This document shows, one piece after another, positions 24,736 through 34,586 of a stretch of 64,000 nt of DNA. Location of the stretch: contig NZ_JAUFQT010000001.1 in NCBI RefSeq assembly GCF_030409905.1, positions 2,068,001 to 2,132,000 of the forward strand, given 5' to 3'. The position numbers and the translations under genes were made by a program. The stretch is from Echinicola jeungdonensis. GTDB lineage: Bacteria > Bacteroidota > Bacteroidia > Cytophagales > Cyclobacteriaceae. Within the stretch, counting starts at the first letter, position 1, and every line of letters starts with the position of its first letter. The notes under the pieces were generated by a model, which was given only the letters and a program-made list of their open reading frames with translations, made no database searches and was not told where the DNA came from.

Positions 24736-27168
24736 ATGAAAATCCCAGTACAAATATTCCTTATGGTCCTTTCATTTTTATTATTATCGGGCCATGGGCT
24801 TGCCCAGCAGAATAGTCAGATTTCCGGAGAGGTACAGGATAATATGGGTAAGGCCCTCCCTTTTGTCAATATTGCACTTTTGGACCATGCTAATGGGGAG
24901 TTGATTATCGGTGCGGTTTCTGATGATTCGGGCCGGTTTAATTTAATCCTATCCAACTCCGGTCTTTTTAGGCTGAAAATTTCATCTATTGGTTTTCAAA
25001 CTTTTCATTCAGAACCCCTTCAGATTGCCACGGGACAAAAAAAAGACCTTGGAATTATTCAACTCAGCGAAGAAACTACCTCCCTTGAGGAAGTAGAGGT
25101 CAATGGCAACCGGCCGCAGGTGATTATTGAGGCAGATAGAACCATTGTCCAAATTGATGGGACCGTTATGGCAAAAGGAAGTAATGCCTTGGAAGTTGTG
25201 GGCCGGTCACCAGGAGTTTATGTGGATGGAGATGGAAATATTAAACTTAATGGACGCTCAGGGGTAATTGTTTTGATAGATGAAAGGCAAACTTATATGA
25301 GTGCACAGGAGCTGGCCAATTACCTCAGAGCCATGCCTGCAGACAATATACAAAGTATAGAAGTGATCAATAATCCTCCGGCCAAATATGATGCTGAGGG
25401 AGCTGCTGGGGTATTGAACATAATTTTAAAGAAAAATAACCTGGATGGCATCAATGGTAGTATCCAAACAGGGAATCAATTTAATGGCAGGCACGCCCCA
25501 TTTGCCAGTGCTAATTTTAATCTCAAAAAAGGGAAATGGACCACAAATTCCAACCTGAATTATAGCAATTGGGCGAGAAATATTGATTTGGAAATCCTAA
25601 GAAGGTTCCAGCTCGAAAATGGTCTTTCAGTGTTTGACCAGGATGCTTTGCTTAAACTAGGTGGAAGGAGTTTTTACTTTTCCGGGGGTGCAGATTATCA
25701 AATGAGTAAAATGCATTCTTTGGGAATCAGCCTTCAGGCTTCGGATTATAATGGAAAGGCAGATGGAAATAGCCTTACCCATATTTCAAACCCTGATAAT
25801 TCTGATATCAATCAGCTTAGGGCCATAAATGATTCTAATTCTGACAATCAAAGGTTTTTTTCCAACCTCCATTATACCGGGAAACTGGATACCATAGGGT
25901 CCAAGCTTTCTGTTGACCTCGATTATACATTTGTCGATGGAGCGAGTCTTAGCCTGCTTACCAATGATTATTGGGTCAATGAGGATATAGCGGGGGGTAC
26001 CATGGATCAAATTTTGACCGATAATGACATGAATTATAACATTTTTACGGCCAAATCAGATTTTACAAAAGCCTTCGATAAGGAACATACTTTTGAGTCC
26101 GGGCTGAAAGGTAGTTGGGTGAAATCGGATAATAGATTGAATATCAGTAGAAGTGTTGAGGAAGGGCCCTTTGAGCAGGAACCTAATAGTAATCATTTTA
26201 TATATGAAGAGAGGGTCTTGGCTGCCTATGCTTCTTATAAATCTCCTCTCAGCGAAAAAATCAAGGTGCAAGGGGGATTGAGAATGGAATATTCCTATAT
26301 CCAAGGAAATTCCTTGACGCTGGAACAGGTCAATACCCAGGAATACATTAACCTGTTCCCAACATTTTATTTACAGCATAAACTATCTGACAAATACCAA
26401 ATCATTTATAATATAAACAGAAGGATTACCCGGCCCAATTACCGCTTACTAAACCCATTTGTTTTCTATGTTGATCCACTTACCACTGAGCAAGGGAACC
26501 CAGATCTCAAACCCCAATTTGCCACAAACCTTGAAATGAGCCATGTTTGGAAGGAAAAGTACCGGTTAACCCTGTCCTATTCCAGAACCTCCAATTTTTT
26601 TGGCCAGGTGCTTACCCAGGAAGAAGAAAGCAGAAAATCATTTATACAAGTTCAGAATTTTGACAAAGAAGAAGATATAAATGTTAGGCTAATGGCCCCA
26701 TTGGAAATCGCAGATTGGTGGACAGTGGACAATATGCTTCATTTTTACCATAAAAATTATCAATCCCAATTGGGGGATGAACTTTTGGATGTGGGGCAAT
26801 TTTCATGGATGGCAAGGGTCCAGCAAAACATCCGGCTCCCAAAAGGCTTTAAGGTGGAATTGGTTGGGATGTATTTGAGCCCATTTTTAGAAGGTCAACT
26901 GGATGCTGAAGGCATGGGATGGGTAGATGCTGGAATTACCAAAACCTTTAAAAATGAAAAATTCACCTTAACCCTTAATGGTAATGATATTTTGAGAACC
27001 AGGAGATTCAGGGGCAAGGTCACTTTTGATAAAATCAATACAGACATCAGGCAATATAATAGCCAACAATCTGTCCGGCTGACTTTCAGGTGGAAATTCT
27101 CCAAGGGGGAACAGTTCAAAGTCTCCAACCGGAGTGGCAGCACAGAGGAGCGAAACCGATTGGACTAG
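24736..27168 (+). CDS. TonB-dependent outer-membrane receptor (OMP_b-brl_3 type)
   Basis: This 810-residue outer-membrane protein has a Sec signal peptide (residues 1-23, ending GLAQ). A carboxypeptidase-regulatory-like beta domain follows (about 28-115, QISGEVQDNMGKALPFVNIAL). A plug domain comes next (about 120-235) with VIVLIDERQTY and the INNPPAKYDAEGAAGVLNIIL segment, typical of Bacteroidota receptors with the OMP_b-brl_3 barrel. The rest is a beta barrel with repeated amphipathic strands. It lacks SusC features and has no SusD partner, so it is probably a receptor for metal, peptide or another non-glycan ligand. It stands alone between terminators. Confidence 0.9.
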   Translation: MKIPVQIFLMVLSFLLLSGHGLAQQNSQISGEVQDNMGKALPFVNIALLDHANGELIIGAVSDDSGRFNLILSNSGLFRLKISSIGFQTFHSEPLQIATGQKKDLGIIQLSEETTSLEEVEVNGNRPQVIIEADRTIVQIDGTVMAKGSNALEVVGRSPGVYVDGDGNIKLNGRSGVIVLIDERQTYMSAQELANYLRAMPADNIQSIEVINNPPAKYDAEGAAGVLNIILKKNNLDGINGSIQTGNQFNGRHAPFASANFNLKKGKWTTNSNLNYSNWARNIDLEILRRFQLENGLSVFDQDALLKLGGRSFYFSGGADYQMSKMHSLGISLQASDYNGKADGNSLTHISNPDNSDINQLRAINDSNSDNQRFFSNLHYTGKLDTIGSKLSVDLDYTFVDGASLSLLTNDYWVNEDIAGGTMDQILTDNDMNYNIFTAKSDFTKAFDKEHTFESGLKGSWVKSDNRLNISRSVEEGPFEQEPNSNHFIYEERVLAAYASYKSPLSEKIKVQGGLRMEYSYIQGNSLTLEQVNTQEYINLFPTFYLQHKLSDKYQIIYNINRRITRPNYRLLNPFVFYVDPLTTEQGNPDLKPQFATNLEMSHVWKEKYRLTLSYSRTSNFFGQVLTQEEESRKSFIQVQNFDKEEDINVRLMAPLEIADWWTVDNMLHFYHKNYQSQLGDELLDVGQFSWMARVQQNIRLPKGFKVELVGMYLSPFLEGQLDAEGMGWVDAGITKTFKNEKFTLTLNGNDILRTRRFRGKVTFDKINTDIRQYNSQQSVRLTFRWKFSKGEQFKVSNRSGSTEERNRLD

Positions 27169-27198
27169 AAGTGTGTATATTTTGGTTTGAAAGAAGAA

Positions 27199-27230
27199 AA
27201 AATAGTCTCCTGGTGGAGGCTATTTTTTTT
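27199..27230 (+). terminator. Rho-independent terminator after the TonB receptor
   Basis: AAATAGTCTCC (27200-27210) pairs with GGAGGCTATTT (27215-27225) with one G-T wobble, loop TGGT, followed by T. Confidence 0.85.
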
Positions 27231-27343
27231 AATGACTTGGCTATGGGTAGTTTCTACTGCTGCTAAGGGGATGACAAAATTACTATAGTGAAAAATCTAA
27301 TCTCATCAACTCCCAGGTGGTGACAAACAATTTGTTGTCAACC

Positions 27344-27808
27344 TTATTTGAAATGATATAAAAACACCAATTTACCAGTAAAAGCCGGCTTTTTCTGGTC
27401 TTTAATTTCCAATTTAATATCCATTTCAGTTTTTATGGTCCCCCTGAGATTGGTGATACTAGCCAGTTTGGCATGTAACCTTACCTCACTATCTACCAGA
27501 ACGGGTTGGGCAAACCGAAGGGATTCAATACCATAATTGACCAACATTTTTAAATTATTCACTTTGACAATCTGTTCCCATAGGAATGGAACAAGGGAAA
27601 GGGTCAAATATCCATGGGCAATGGTATTGCCAAAAGCTCCTTCTGATTTTGCCTTTTCCGGATCAGTATGGATCCATTGATGGTCTAAGGTCGCATCAGC
27701 AAATTTGTTGATTTGTTCCTGGGTAATTTTGTGATAGTCAGATACTCCTAATGACTCTCCGATATGTTCCTCGAATTCCTCGAAGCTGTTGATAATTAAT
27801 TGACTCAT
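27344..27808 (-). CDS. MaoC-family (R)-specific enoyl-CoA hydratase-like protein
   Basis: This is a 154-residue single hot-dog protein of the MaoC type. The catalytic dyad region is FADATLDHQWIHTDPEKA (Asp and His of hydratase 2), followed by FGNTIAHGYLTLSL, the typical MaoC helix. Such enzymes hydrate trans-2-enoyl-CoA to (R)-3-hydroxyacyl-CoA for fatty acid or polyhydroxyalkanoate metabolism. The gene stands alone and is divergent from the DUF3857 pair. It has no export signal. Confidence 0.9.
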   Translation of the reverse strand: MSQLIINSFEEFEEHIGESLGVSDYHKITQEQINKFADATLDHQWIHTDPEKAKSEGAFGNTIAHGYLTLSLVPFLWEQIVKVNNLKMLVNYGIESLRFAQPVLVDSEVRLHAKLASITNLRGTIKTEMDIKLEIKDQKKPAFTGKLVFLYHFK

Positions 27809-28004
27809 GAGGTTGGTTTATAATTTAAAAAACGAATATACATAAAAGGCTCAAATTATTAAACTACGGCAATTAAGGTATGAGCATAAAGTGATGTTAT
27901 GACAAAAACACCTGATTTCTGGTGAAAAATATGGTTTTTAAAGAAAATAATGTTTGTTTTATGTTATTATTTCGATTTTTAGGACTATCAATCAAGTTGA
28001 TTTT

Positions 28005-29852
28005 ATGTTTAAAACTGTTTTAAAGTGGAAATTAATTATTTGTGCCTCCCTATTAATGCAATTCCAATTTCCAGCCTATTCACAAACAAAAATAGAAAGA
28101 TCATTCATTTACTCCCAGGCAGAGCTGAGTCAGGTTGTGGAGTTGACTTCTAATTTTGAAGTCATTTTGACCGTAAAGAAGAAAATCAGGGTGTTTAATC
28201 AGGATGGATTGGATCATGCATATATTGGGATTTTCCATGATGAATTTACCTCAATTGAAAAATTTAGAGGAGAAATCACTGACCCTAAAACAGGGAAAAG
28301 AATTGATAGACTAAAAAAGAAGGACCTGACCGATGTTTCTAGGATTTCAAATATGTCAATTTATGAGGATAGCAGAATTAGCTATTATGAGCTTAAGACG
28401 GGTAGATTTCCTATAGAGGTAGAATGGGAATATACCACCAAAACTGATGGTAACGTGGGATTACCTATCTGGCGGCCAGCACCTAATGACCATCAAAGAG
28501 TTAGCTCTTCCTATTTTAAAATAATTTACCCCAATCATCTTGGGTTGAGATACAAAGCAGAAAATATTGGGGAATCTCCCAAAATCACCCATAAGGTGGG
28601 AATTACCCAGTTGGAATGGGAGTTAAAAGACCATTTTGTTTTGGAGGAACCTGATGAAGAAGATGAAATAATGATAAAGTTTGCTCCAAATCATTTTTCA
28701 ATGGAAGGATATTCTTCAAATATGGAAACTTGGAAAGGGTTTGGGCAATGGATCCAAAAACTCAATAAAGGTAAATCAGTGCTGCCCGAAAAAGCGAAAA
28801 CAAAGGTAGCTGAATTGATTGCAGGAAGGGAAAAAGAGGTTGAAAAGATAAGAGTCCTTTATCAATACCTTCAGGATAATTACCGTTATGTCAGTATCCA
28901 GTTGGGAATAGGTGGGTTGATGCCCATGAGTGCTACCGAAGTCTTTGCAATGAAGTATGGGGATTGTAAAGGACTTTCTATGTTTATGAAGGCCTTATTG
29001 CAAGAAGCGGGGATACCCTCAAATTATACCCTGGTAAAAGCGGGTGAAGATGCCGGGGAGGTGGAAGCTGATTTTTCCAGCAATCAATTTAACCATGTGA
29101 TTCTTCAGGTGCCTTTAGAAAAAGATACTGTTTGGTTGGAATGTACATCCAAGACCTTACCAGCTGGATTTTTGGGGGATTTTACCATGGGTAGGAATGT
29201 GTTGGTAATCAATGAGGAGGGAGGGGCTTTACAAAGCACACCGAAGTATAATTCTACTGAATTTAACCAAATTACAATCAACTCCCAGTTTTCCCTTCTG
29301 GAAAATGGAAACGCTAAAGTCTTGCAAACCAAAACCATGACTGGCCTAGCAGCTCAGCCCTATGTCAATAGGTATTTTTGGCAGGACCGGGAAGACTTTG
29401 AAAAATTCATATACCATGACCTGGGTTATTCGGGAGCCCATATAGAAAAATATGACCTTAAAATCGATAAAATGAAAAATGTTCCAATAGCGGAATTTGA
29501 GCATGAAACATTTTTACAGCAATTTTATCAAAGCACCCGAAAGAGAATTATTATTACCCCTAAATTCCATAAAGTTAATTCCCGGGATATTAGGAATCAT
29601 TTTTTGCATTGGGAAGAAAAGCTGAACATCCTAAATCTGGAAGGGATGGAAATTGAAAGTGCAGCTCCTGACTTGAGCTTGTCAGAAGAGCTCTTTGAAT
29701 ATGAAAGGGTACTGCTTTTTGAAGCGTCCGAATTGAAAATTGGTCGGACGGTTAACCTCCATTTTTCAGAAGAGACAGAGGAAGAAGACATTGACCAGGT
29801 CCTCAAAAAAATCGAAAAACTTGATTCTCAACCTATATTTTTAAAGAAATGA
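28005..29852 (+). CDS. Exported DUF3857 / transglutaminase-core protein
   Basis: This is a 615-residue secreted or periplasmic protein. The signal peptide spans residues 1-27 (KLIICASLLMQFQFPAYSQ), then a DUF3857 beta domain (about 35-240), then a transglutaminase-like papain-fold core (about 250-370), then a C-terminal DUF2569/beta-rich tail. The catalytic Cys is Cys321 in KYGDCKG, and the matching His is in NQFNHVILQV. I use the ATG at 28005, because the longer frame begins at a TTG at 27954 without a signal-like start. It overlaps the next gene by 4 bases (ATGA). The two are paralogues and form an operon. The substrate is unknown; peptidase or cross-linking activity is possible. Confidence 0.85.
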   Translation: MFKTVLKWKLIICASLLMQFQFPAYSQTKIERSFIYSQAELSQVVELTSNFEVILTVKKKIRVFNQDGLDHAYIGIFHDEFTSIEKFRGEITDPKTGKRIDRLKKKDLTDVSRISNMSIYEDSRISYYELKTGRFPIEVEWEYTTKTDGNVGLPIWRPAPNDHQRVSSSYFKIIYPNHLGLRYKAENIGESPKITHKVGITQLEWELKDHFVLEEPDEEDEIMIKFAPNHFSMEGYSSNMETWKGFGQWIQKLNKGKSVLPEKAKTKVAELIAGREKEVEKIRVLYQYLQDNYRYVSIQLGIGGLMPMSATEVFAMKYGDCKGLSMFMKALLQEAGIPSNYTLVKAGEDAGEVEADFSSNQFNHVILQVPLEKDTVWLECTSKTLPAGFLGDFTMGRNVLVINEEGGALQSTPKYNSTEFNQITINSQFSLLENGNAKVLQTKTMTGLAAQPYVNRYFWQDREDFEKFIYHDLGYSGAHIEKYDLKIDKMKNVPIAEFEHETFLQQFYQSTRKRIIITPKFHKVNSRDIRNHFLHWEEKLNILNLEGMEIESAAPDLSLSEELFEYERVLLFEASELKIGRTVNLHFSEETEEEDIDQVLKKIEKLDSQPIFLKK

Positions 29853-31777
29853 GCAACTTTAGTAGTAAAAAAATGGCCATTTCCCTTTTGGCTTTGGTCT
29901 TTTTATTTAACAATTATTCTTTGGCCCAGGACCTTAAATTGGGCAAATACAGTAGGGAAGAAATTAATATGACTTCCTGTCCATTTGAACCGGATGCCTC
30001 GGCAGTGATATTGGGAGAAGTAGGGGAGAGTTTTTACTCCCATGGCAAATGGGTGACGGAGCATATCCATAGGATAAAAATATTAGAAAAAAGTGGTAAG
30101 GATCATGCGGATGTTACCTTAAGGTATTATGTAGGGGATGATAATTTGGAAAGTATCACAGGGATCAAAGCCCAGGTAATGAACTTTGAGAATGGTAAAG
30201 AAATCATTACCAAGGTAGGAAAAAAGGAAATGTTCGAATCTGATGAAGATAATGGCTATAAGGAAATCCGTTTTACATTTCCCAATGTAAAGGTGGGTTC
30301 AATATTGGAATATAAATATGACCATAATTATTATTCCATCACTTTTCTTGATGGTTGGGTTTTTCAAAATGAAATCCCCACCCTTTTTTCAAAATTTGTG
30401 TACCAGGTTCCAAAAGATTTATCCTATAGAATGCTGGGGCAGGGAATGCATTTTATTGAGGCCAATAAGTTAGAACAAAAAGGCAGAAACTCTTACGTTT
30501 GGAGTTTAAAAAACCTAAAATCCATAAGTCCAGAACCTTATATGTCGAATTTTGTAGACTATCTGGACAAGATTGAGTTCCAGTTGACCGGATATAAAGA
30601 CCCTTCAACAGGTTTTCTCCAAACGGTATTAAATGATTGGCAAAAGTTATCAAATGAAATTTTTGATATTTATGAGTTTAAAAGTTATTACCGCAATAAC
30701 AGTGCTTTCAAAGACCTAAAAGAAATTCCTCTTGAGGGAGAAAGTGAATTTGAAATCGCCCAAAGTTCCTACAATTTTATCCAAGAAAATTTCACCCTCA
30801 ATGATGAAGGGGGATTTATCCCTTCCAAAACTTTGAAAGAATTAATGGAAAGCAGGACTGGTAAAGAAACAGATTTGAATATGCTGTTTTTGGCCATGCT
30901 TCATGCCAATGGGATTGAAGCTTATCCCGTATTGATAAGCAGCAAGGGGAATGGCCGTTCCCAATTGGTAACCTATCCATTTGTCAGGCAATTCAACCGG
31001 CTAATAATAAGTTCGATTTTGGATGGGGAGAGGGTTTTTGCGGACCTGTCAAAAAAAGAAATCCCCCTGGGCTATCTTCGGTTAGATTACCATGTGGATG
31101 GTGGTTTTTTGATAAGGGAAAGGGAAAGCTGTTTGATTCCTATTGGGGTGATGCATAAATCTGGAATTAAACAATTGGTAGAGGTTTCTCTTGAAAATGA
31201 TTCCCTTTCTTTTGCTCATGATATCCGGTACATCGATTATGATGCAGTAAAATTCGAAAAAAGGAGAGAAAACCTGGAGGAAGATCAAACTAAAATATTA
31301 CTTGAATTAGAGGAAGACCTGAAACTGGAAGAGTTAAATATCCGGGAAATTGAAGGTAGTAAAAGACAGGTTGAAGCTACTTTTAAAGTTTTAAAATCAA
31401 CCAACAAAATGTCGGATATGTTAATAATTGAACCATTATCCTTTGCGCGGTTTGAGGAAAATAAGTTTAAGGCAGATGAAAGAGTTTTTCCAGTGGATTT
31501 TGATTATGTTTTTTCGGATGCATATATAGTCAATTTTACGATTCCGGAAAATTACCAATTGGATGATTATCCGGAGGAAATGTATATCAAAATGCCTGGA
31601 GGTCAGGCCACCTTTAAATACGCCCCTCAGGTGATCAACGGAAACCTAAAGATATATGTCATGATGGATATCAATTCAAAAAAAGTTAAGGCACAGGATT
31701 ATCAAAGTTTAAAATCCTTTATGGAAATGATGGTGAACAAAATCAAGGAGCCGGTGGTGTTAAAAAAAACATCATAA
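29849..31777 (+). CDS. DUF3857 / transglutaminase-like paralogue lacking catalytic residues
   Basis: This is a 642-residue exported protein (signal peptide residues 1-26, ending SLAQ) with the same domain order as its upstream partner: DUF3857 (about 50-260), transglutaminase-like fold (about 280-400) and a beta-rich tail. Aligned with the partner, the GDCKG catalytic loop reads GKETD (Cys to Glu) and NQFNHVIL reads RQFNRLII (His to Arg). It is therefore probably a non-catalytic member, of a kind frequent among DUF3857 proteins. Translational coupling through an ATGA overlap suggests a stoichiometric complex or shared pathway with the intact protein. Confidence 0.82.
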   Translation: MSNFSSKKMAISLLALVFLFNNYSLAQDLKLGKYSREEINMTSCPFEPDASAVILGEVGESFYSHGKWVTEHIHRIKILEKSGKDHADVTLRYYVGDDNLESITGIKAQVMNFENGKEIITKVGKKEMFESDEDNGYKEIRFTFPNVKVGSILEYKYDHNYYSITFLDGWVFQNEIPTLFSKFVYQVPKDLSYRMLGQGMHFIEANKLEQKGRNSYVWSLKNLKSISPEPYMSNFVDYLDKIEFQLTGYKDPSTGFLQTVLNDWQKLSNEIFDIYEFKSYYRNNSAFKDLKEIPLEGESEFEIAQSSYNFIQENFTLNDEGGFIPSKTLKELMESRTGKETDLNMLFLAMLHANGIEAYPVLISSKGNGRSQLVTYPFVRQFNRLIISSILDGERVFADLSKKEIPLGYLRLDYHVDGGFLIRERESCLIPIGVMHKSGIKQLVEVSLENDSLSFAHDIRYIDYDAVKFEKRRENLEEDQTKILLELEEDLKLEELNIREIEGSKRQVEATFKVLKSTNKMSDMLIIEPLSFARFEENKFKADERVFPVDFDYVFSDAYIVNFTIPENYQLDDYPEEMYIKMPGGQATFKYAPQVINGNLKIYVMMDINSKKVKAQDYQSLKSFMEMMVNKIKEPVVLKKTS

Positions 31778-31780
31778 CAA

Positions 31781-31814
31781 AAAAAGAGGGTGTTTTATTG
31801 CCCCCTCTTTTTTT
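31781..31814. terminator. Bidirectional terminator between DUF3857 genes and antiporter
   Basis: AAAGAGGG (31783-31790) pairs with CCCTCTTT (31803-31810), with an A-run before and a T-run after, so it can work on both strands for the convergent genes. Confidence 0.8.
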
Positions 31815-31907
31815 GTTAAAATAATTTCAGCCCACTCCATTTTTCAATAATTATGCAGTCATTGGAGGTTAGGAATTCATTTCTTGGACCAAAGACGGAG
31901 AAAATTA

Positions 31908-33131
31908 TTACTTGGTCTTTCTTAACTCCCCAGATTTCTTCAAGGAATATTTGGCTGCTACCGGGCCAATAAGTTCATTAATGATGGAAGTACCCATGAT
32001 GGTGGTCAGCAAAATGTCTGAAATTTCTTTGTATAGGGGATCCTGATAGACACTGAGTACGAGGCCTATGACTATCCCGCCCTGGGGAATAAGGCCTCCT
32101 GCAGTGTTTTTTTGAATTACGGGAGCTGCTTTTGCAAAGCGGGCGCCTGTATGAGAACCTAGGTATTTTCCGAGAGTGCGGAGGATAATAAATAATAGGA
32201 TAAAGAAAAAAGCTTTGGGTATGGTGGCAATGTTCAGGTATAAGCCACTTAACAGGAAAAAGAATAAAAAAATTATTTCCTCAGTGTACCTTTCAAGGAT
32301 TTTAAAAATCAACTTTTGTTGGTTACACTTATTAACTACAAAAATTCCCATACTCATAGAGGCAAGAACTTCATCAACTTTTAAATATTGGGCCAGGCCT
32401 GCACAAAAGATAAGGAGTGAGAGGACGATCACTACCCATTGGCCTTCCGAGGTTGACTTAAAAAACCGGGAAATTAATTGAAAACCATAGCCCAAAACAA
32501 TTCCCAATAAAATCCCTGCCCCGATTTGATAAAGTGAAAAAATAAGTGGACTATCCCATGAAGCATTATCTGGTCCAATAAAAATGGAAATCAATCCGAG
32601 GGTAAAACTGAAAATCAAAATTCCTAATGCATCGTCCAAGGCAGCAACTCCCACAATTGTGTCAGAAACTTTGCCCCTCGCCCTAAATTGATGCATTACG
32701 GCAAAAGTAGCTGTTGGGTCAGTAGGGCTTGCTAGTGCTCCCAAAATAAGGGAAAGGCATAGGATGTTGATTGGGGAATAGGGTATAAATCCGGGGAATA
32801 ACAAGGAAATGCCTGATATACAACCAGCTATTAAAAAATACGGGAAAACACTGGCTAACAAAGTAATACTGATAATCTCTTTTTCATGTTTTTGGACCTT
32901 TTCCCATTTTAATGCACCACCTACTTCAAATGCAATAAAAGAAAGACAAACTTTTAAGATGGGTTGGGAAGTGGAGGTGATTTCTGGATCCAAAAAATTT
33001 ATAGTGTGAGGGCTGAAAATTATTCCTGTGGCCATGTACCCTATTATTTTTGGCAGACCCCACCTTTCGAGTAACCAGCCAGAGGCATACCCAATAATGA
33101 GCAAAAATCCGATGGCCAAAAGGATATTCAT
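31908..33131 (-). CDS. Cation:proton antiporter (Na+/H+ exchanger family)
   Basis: This 407-residue inner-membrane protein has about 12 helices and the Na_H_Exchanger fold. Visible hallmarks are the N-terminal GLPKIIGYMATGIIFSP and the discontinuous-helix motif ASPTDPTATFAVMHQF. The ion-site region is VAALDDALGILIF, with adjacent Asp residues, and there is a GGxIPQGGIVIGL segment near residue 355. No TrkA-N or other cytosolic domain is attached. It probably exchanges Na+ or K+ for protons. It stands alone and is convergent with the DUF3857 operon. Confidence 0.88.
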   Translation of the reverse strand: MNILLAIGFLLIIGYASGWLLERWGLPKIIGYMATGIIFSPHTINFLDPEITSTSQPILKVCLSFIAFEVGGALKWEKVQKHEKEIISITLLASVFPYFLIAGCISGISLLFPGFIPYSPINILCLSLILGALASPTDPTATFAVMHQFRARGKVSDTIVGVAALDDALGILIFSFTLGLISIFIGPDNASWDSPLIFSLYQIGAGILLGIVLGYGFQLISRFFKSTSEGQWVVIVLSLLIFCAGLAQYLKVDEVLASMSMGIFVVNKCNQQKLIFKILERYTEEIIFLFFFLLSGLYLNIATIPKAFFFILLFIILRTLGKYLGSHTGARFAKAAPVIQKNTAGGLIPQGGIVIGLVLSVYQDPLYKEISDILLTTIMGTSIINELIGPVAAKYSLKKSGELRKTK

Positions 33132-33366
33132 AAGGAAATAAAGCAGAAAATAATGTTATAAGCAATTTCGCCAATCATGAAATGTTAGTGACTTAAATCA
33201 CTTTAAAAAGGATAATGAACAAGGACCTCTTTTTTTTAGGAAAACCTCCAATTCGAAAATCTCCAAGTTGGCAAATAAATAAGGGGTTACAAAGGATAAA
33301 ACCTCAGGATGCAATTTTATAAAAACATTGGGTCGTTTATTAAGTTTTGTAAATCCAGGTTTACCT

Positions 33367-34305
33367 TTATTCATTGGCCCCATTTCCCCGAACATTTGAT
33401 TGAATTTCCACAGGCATCATATCCTTAAATGTTTGACCACCTTTGATTCCAAAATCCAAAGTTCGGATTGGGAATGGAATGGTTATATCATTCTGGTCAT
33501 AGGCTTCTTTTATGGCAATTATGCTTTGACTGCTGGCGTCTAAATAAGAACTTTGAGTGGTCGAATATTTGAGCCAAAACCTAACAACATAATTAATCGA
33601 GCTACTGCCAAATTCCGTAAAGAAGAATTCAATTCCTTTGTCCTTATCAATAATCTCCAGCGTTTCCACCGCATTGGTGGTGATTTCTTTTACCTTTCTC
33701 AGGTTGTCCCCATATGAAATACCACCTGACAGGTCAACTCTTCTTTTTCCGGATTTGGTGTAATTTTTAATGGGGTTTTCAAAAATCATTTTGTTCGGAA
33801 TTATATACAATTGGCCTTGTGGATCCTCCAATTCGGTAGATCTGAGACTTACATGAAGGACCGTTCCGAATATGTCATTGGTTTCTATCAAGTCCCCAGA
33901 GCGGATGGGTTTCCTGACTGCCATCATGACTCCCGACATAAAATTGGAAGCAATGTCCTGAAAAGCGAAACCTAAAGCCAAACCAATAATACCGGCACCG
34001 GCAAGGAGGGAAGTGACGGCTTTGTCCAGGTTCAGGACACTAAGGGCCACAAAAATGCCTATTGCAACTATGACGAAATAAAGTGTCATGGAAATCAAGG
34101 TGGTGAGGCTTGGGCTGTCCGTAAACTTGGTAAGGAGTTTTTTAACTCCTCTACGGACTATTTTGGCAACAATAACAAAGGAAATCGTGATCAAAACGGC
34201 CACAATAAAATTGGGGAGCATTTCAATCATGGTTTCAAGCCAACTATTTAGCTTATTAGTGATTATGCTATAAAAATTACCCGTAATATTAGTTACTGTT
34301 TCCAT
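33367..34305 (-). CDS. mscS: Small-conductance mechanosensitive channel (MscS family)
   Basis: This 312-residue channel protein has three N-terminal membrane helices. The pore helix TM3 is in LAGAGIIGLALGFAFQDIASNF (about residues 88-109), with the Gly/Ala packing pattern of MscS. The MscS beta domain follows (PIRSGDLIETNDIFGTVLHV, IIPNKMIFENPIKNY) and then an alpha/beta cytosolic domain to about 295. Its length is close to E. coli MscS (286). The role is release of solutes upon hypo-osmotic shock. It follows the antiporter upstream on the same strand with a 235-bp gap that holds no convincing gene. Confidence 0.92.
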   Translation of the reverse strand: METVTNITGNFYSIITNKLNSWLETMIEMLPNFIVAVLITISFVIVAKIVRRGVKKLLTKFTDSPSLTTLISMTLYFVIVAIGIFVALSVLNLDKAVTSLLAGAGIIGLALGFAFQDIASNFMSGVMMAVRKPIRSGDLIETNDIFGTVLHVSLRSTELEDPQGQLYIIPNKMIFENPIKNYTKSGKRRVDLSGGISYGDNLRKVKEITTNAVETLEIIDKDKGIEFFFTEFGSSSINYVVRFWLKYSTTQSSYLDASSQSIIAIKEAYDQNDITIPFPIRTLDFGIKGGQTFKDMMPVEIQSNVRGNGANE

Positions 34306-34586
34306 AGATAGATTAATTTTTTAATGCCTTTTGTGGCTGCATACAAACCTATTCTTCCCCGGTAGGAATTGGCTTTTTAATCGTTTCAATAAACACGGTG
34401 GTTCTTCAGCTTATAACCCCAGGCATCAATTATTCACTAAGTAACCTGTATTTAGGTGAAAAAAACCGACAAGGAGATTACTTGAACAAACTTCAAATAA
34501 TATAAGTAAAATACATAAAATCTATGAATCTTCATTCTAAATCATTGGAGTTTGGACTGAGGAAATTATTTTTTTACTCCGCATAA
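34306..34586. other. Intergenic region upstream of mscS
   Basis: I see no open frame or clear element here apart from AT-rich sequence expected to hold the mscS promoter. It may contain unrecognisable 5' remains of the universal stress protein pseudogene that follows. Confidence 0.3.

Noticed and set aside
33198..33374. A short minus-strand frame (MNKGKPGFTKLNKRPN...) after the mscS gene
   Set aside because: About 58 residues, no hydrophobic or domain pattern, and its start overlaps the mscS end. It could be a small gene, but I see nothing that supports it beyond being open.
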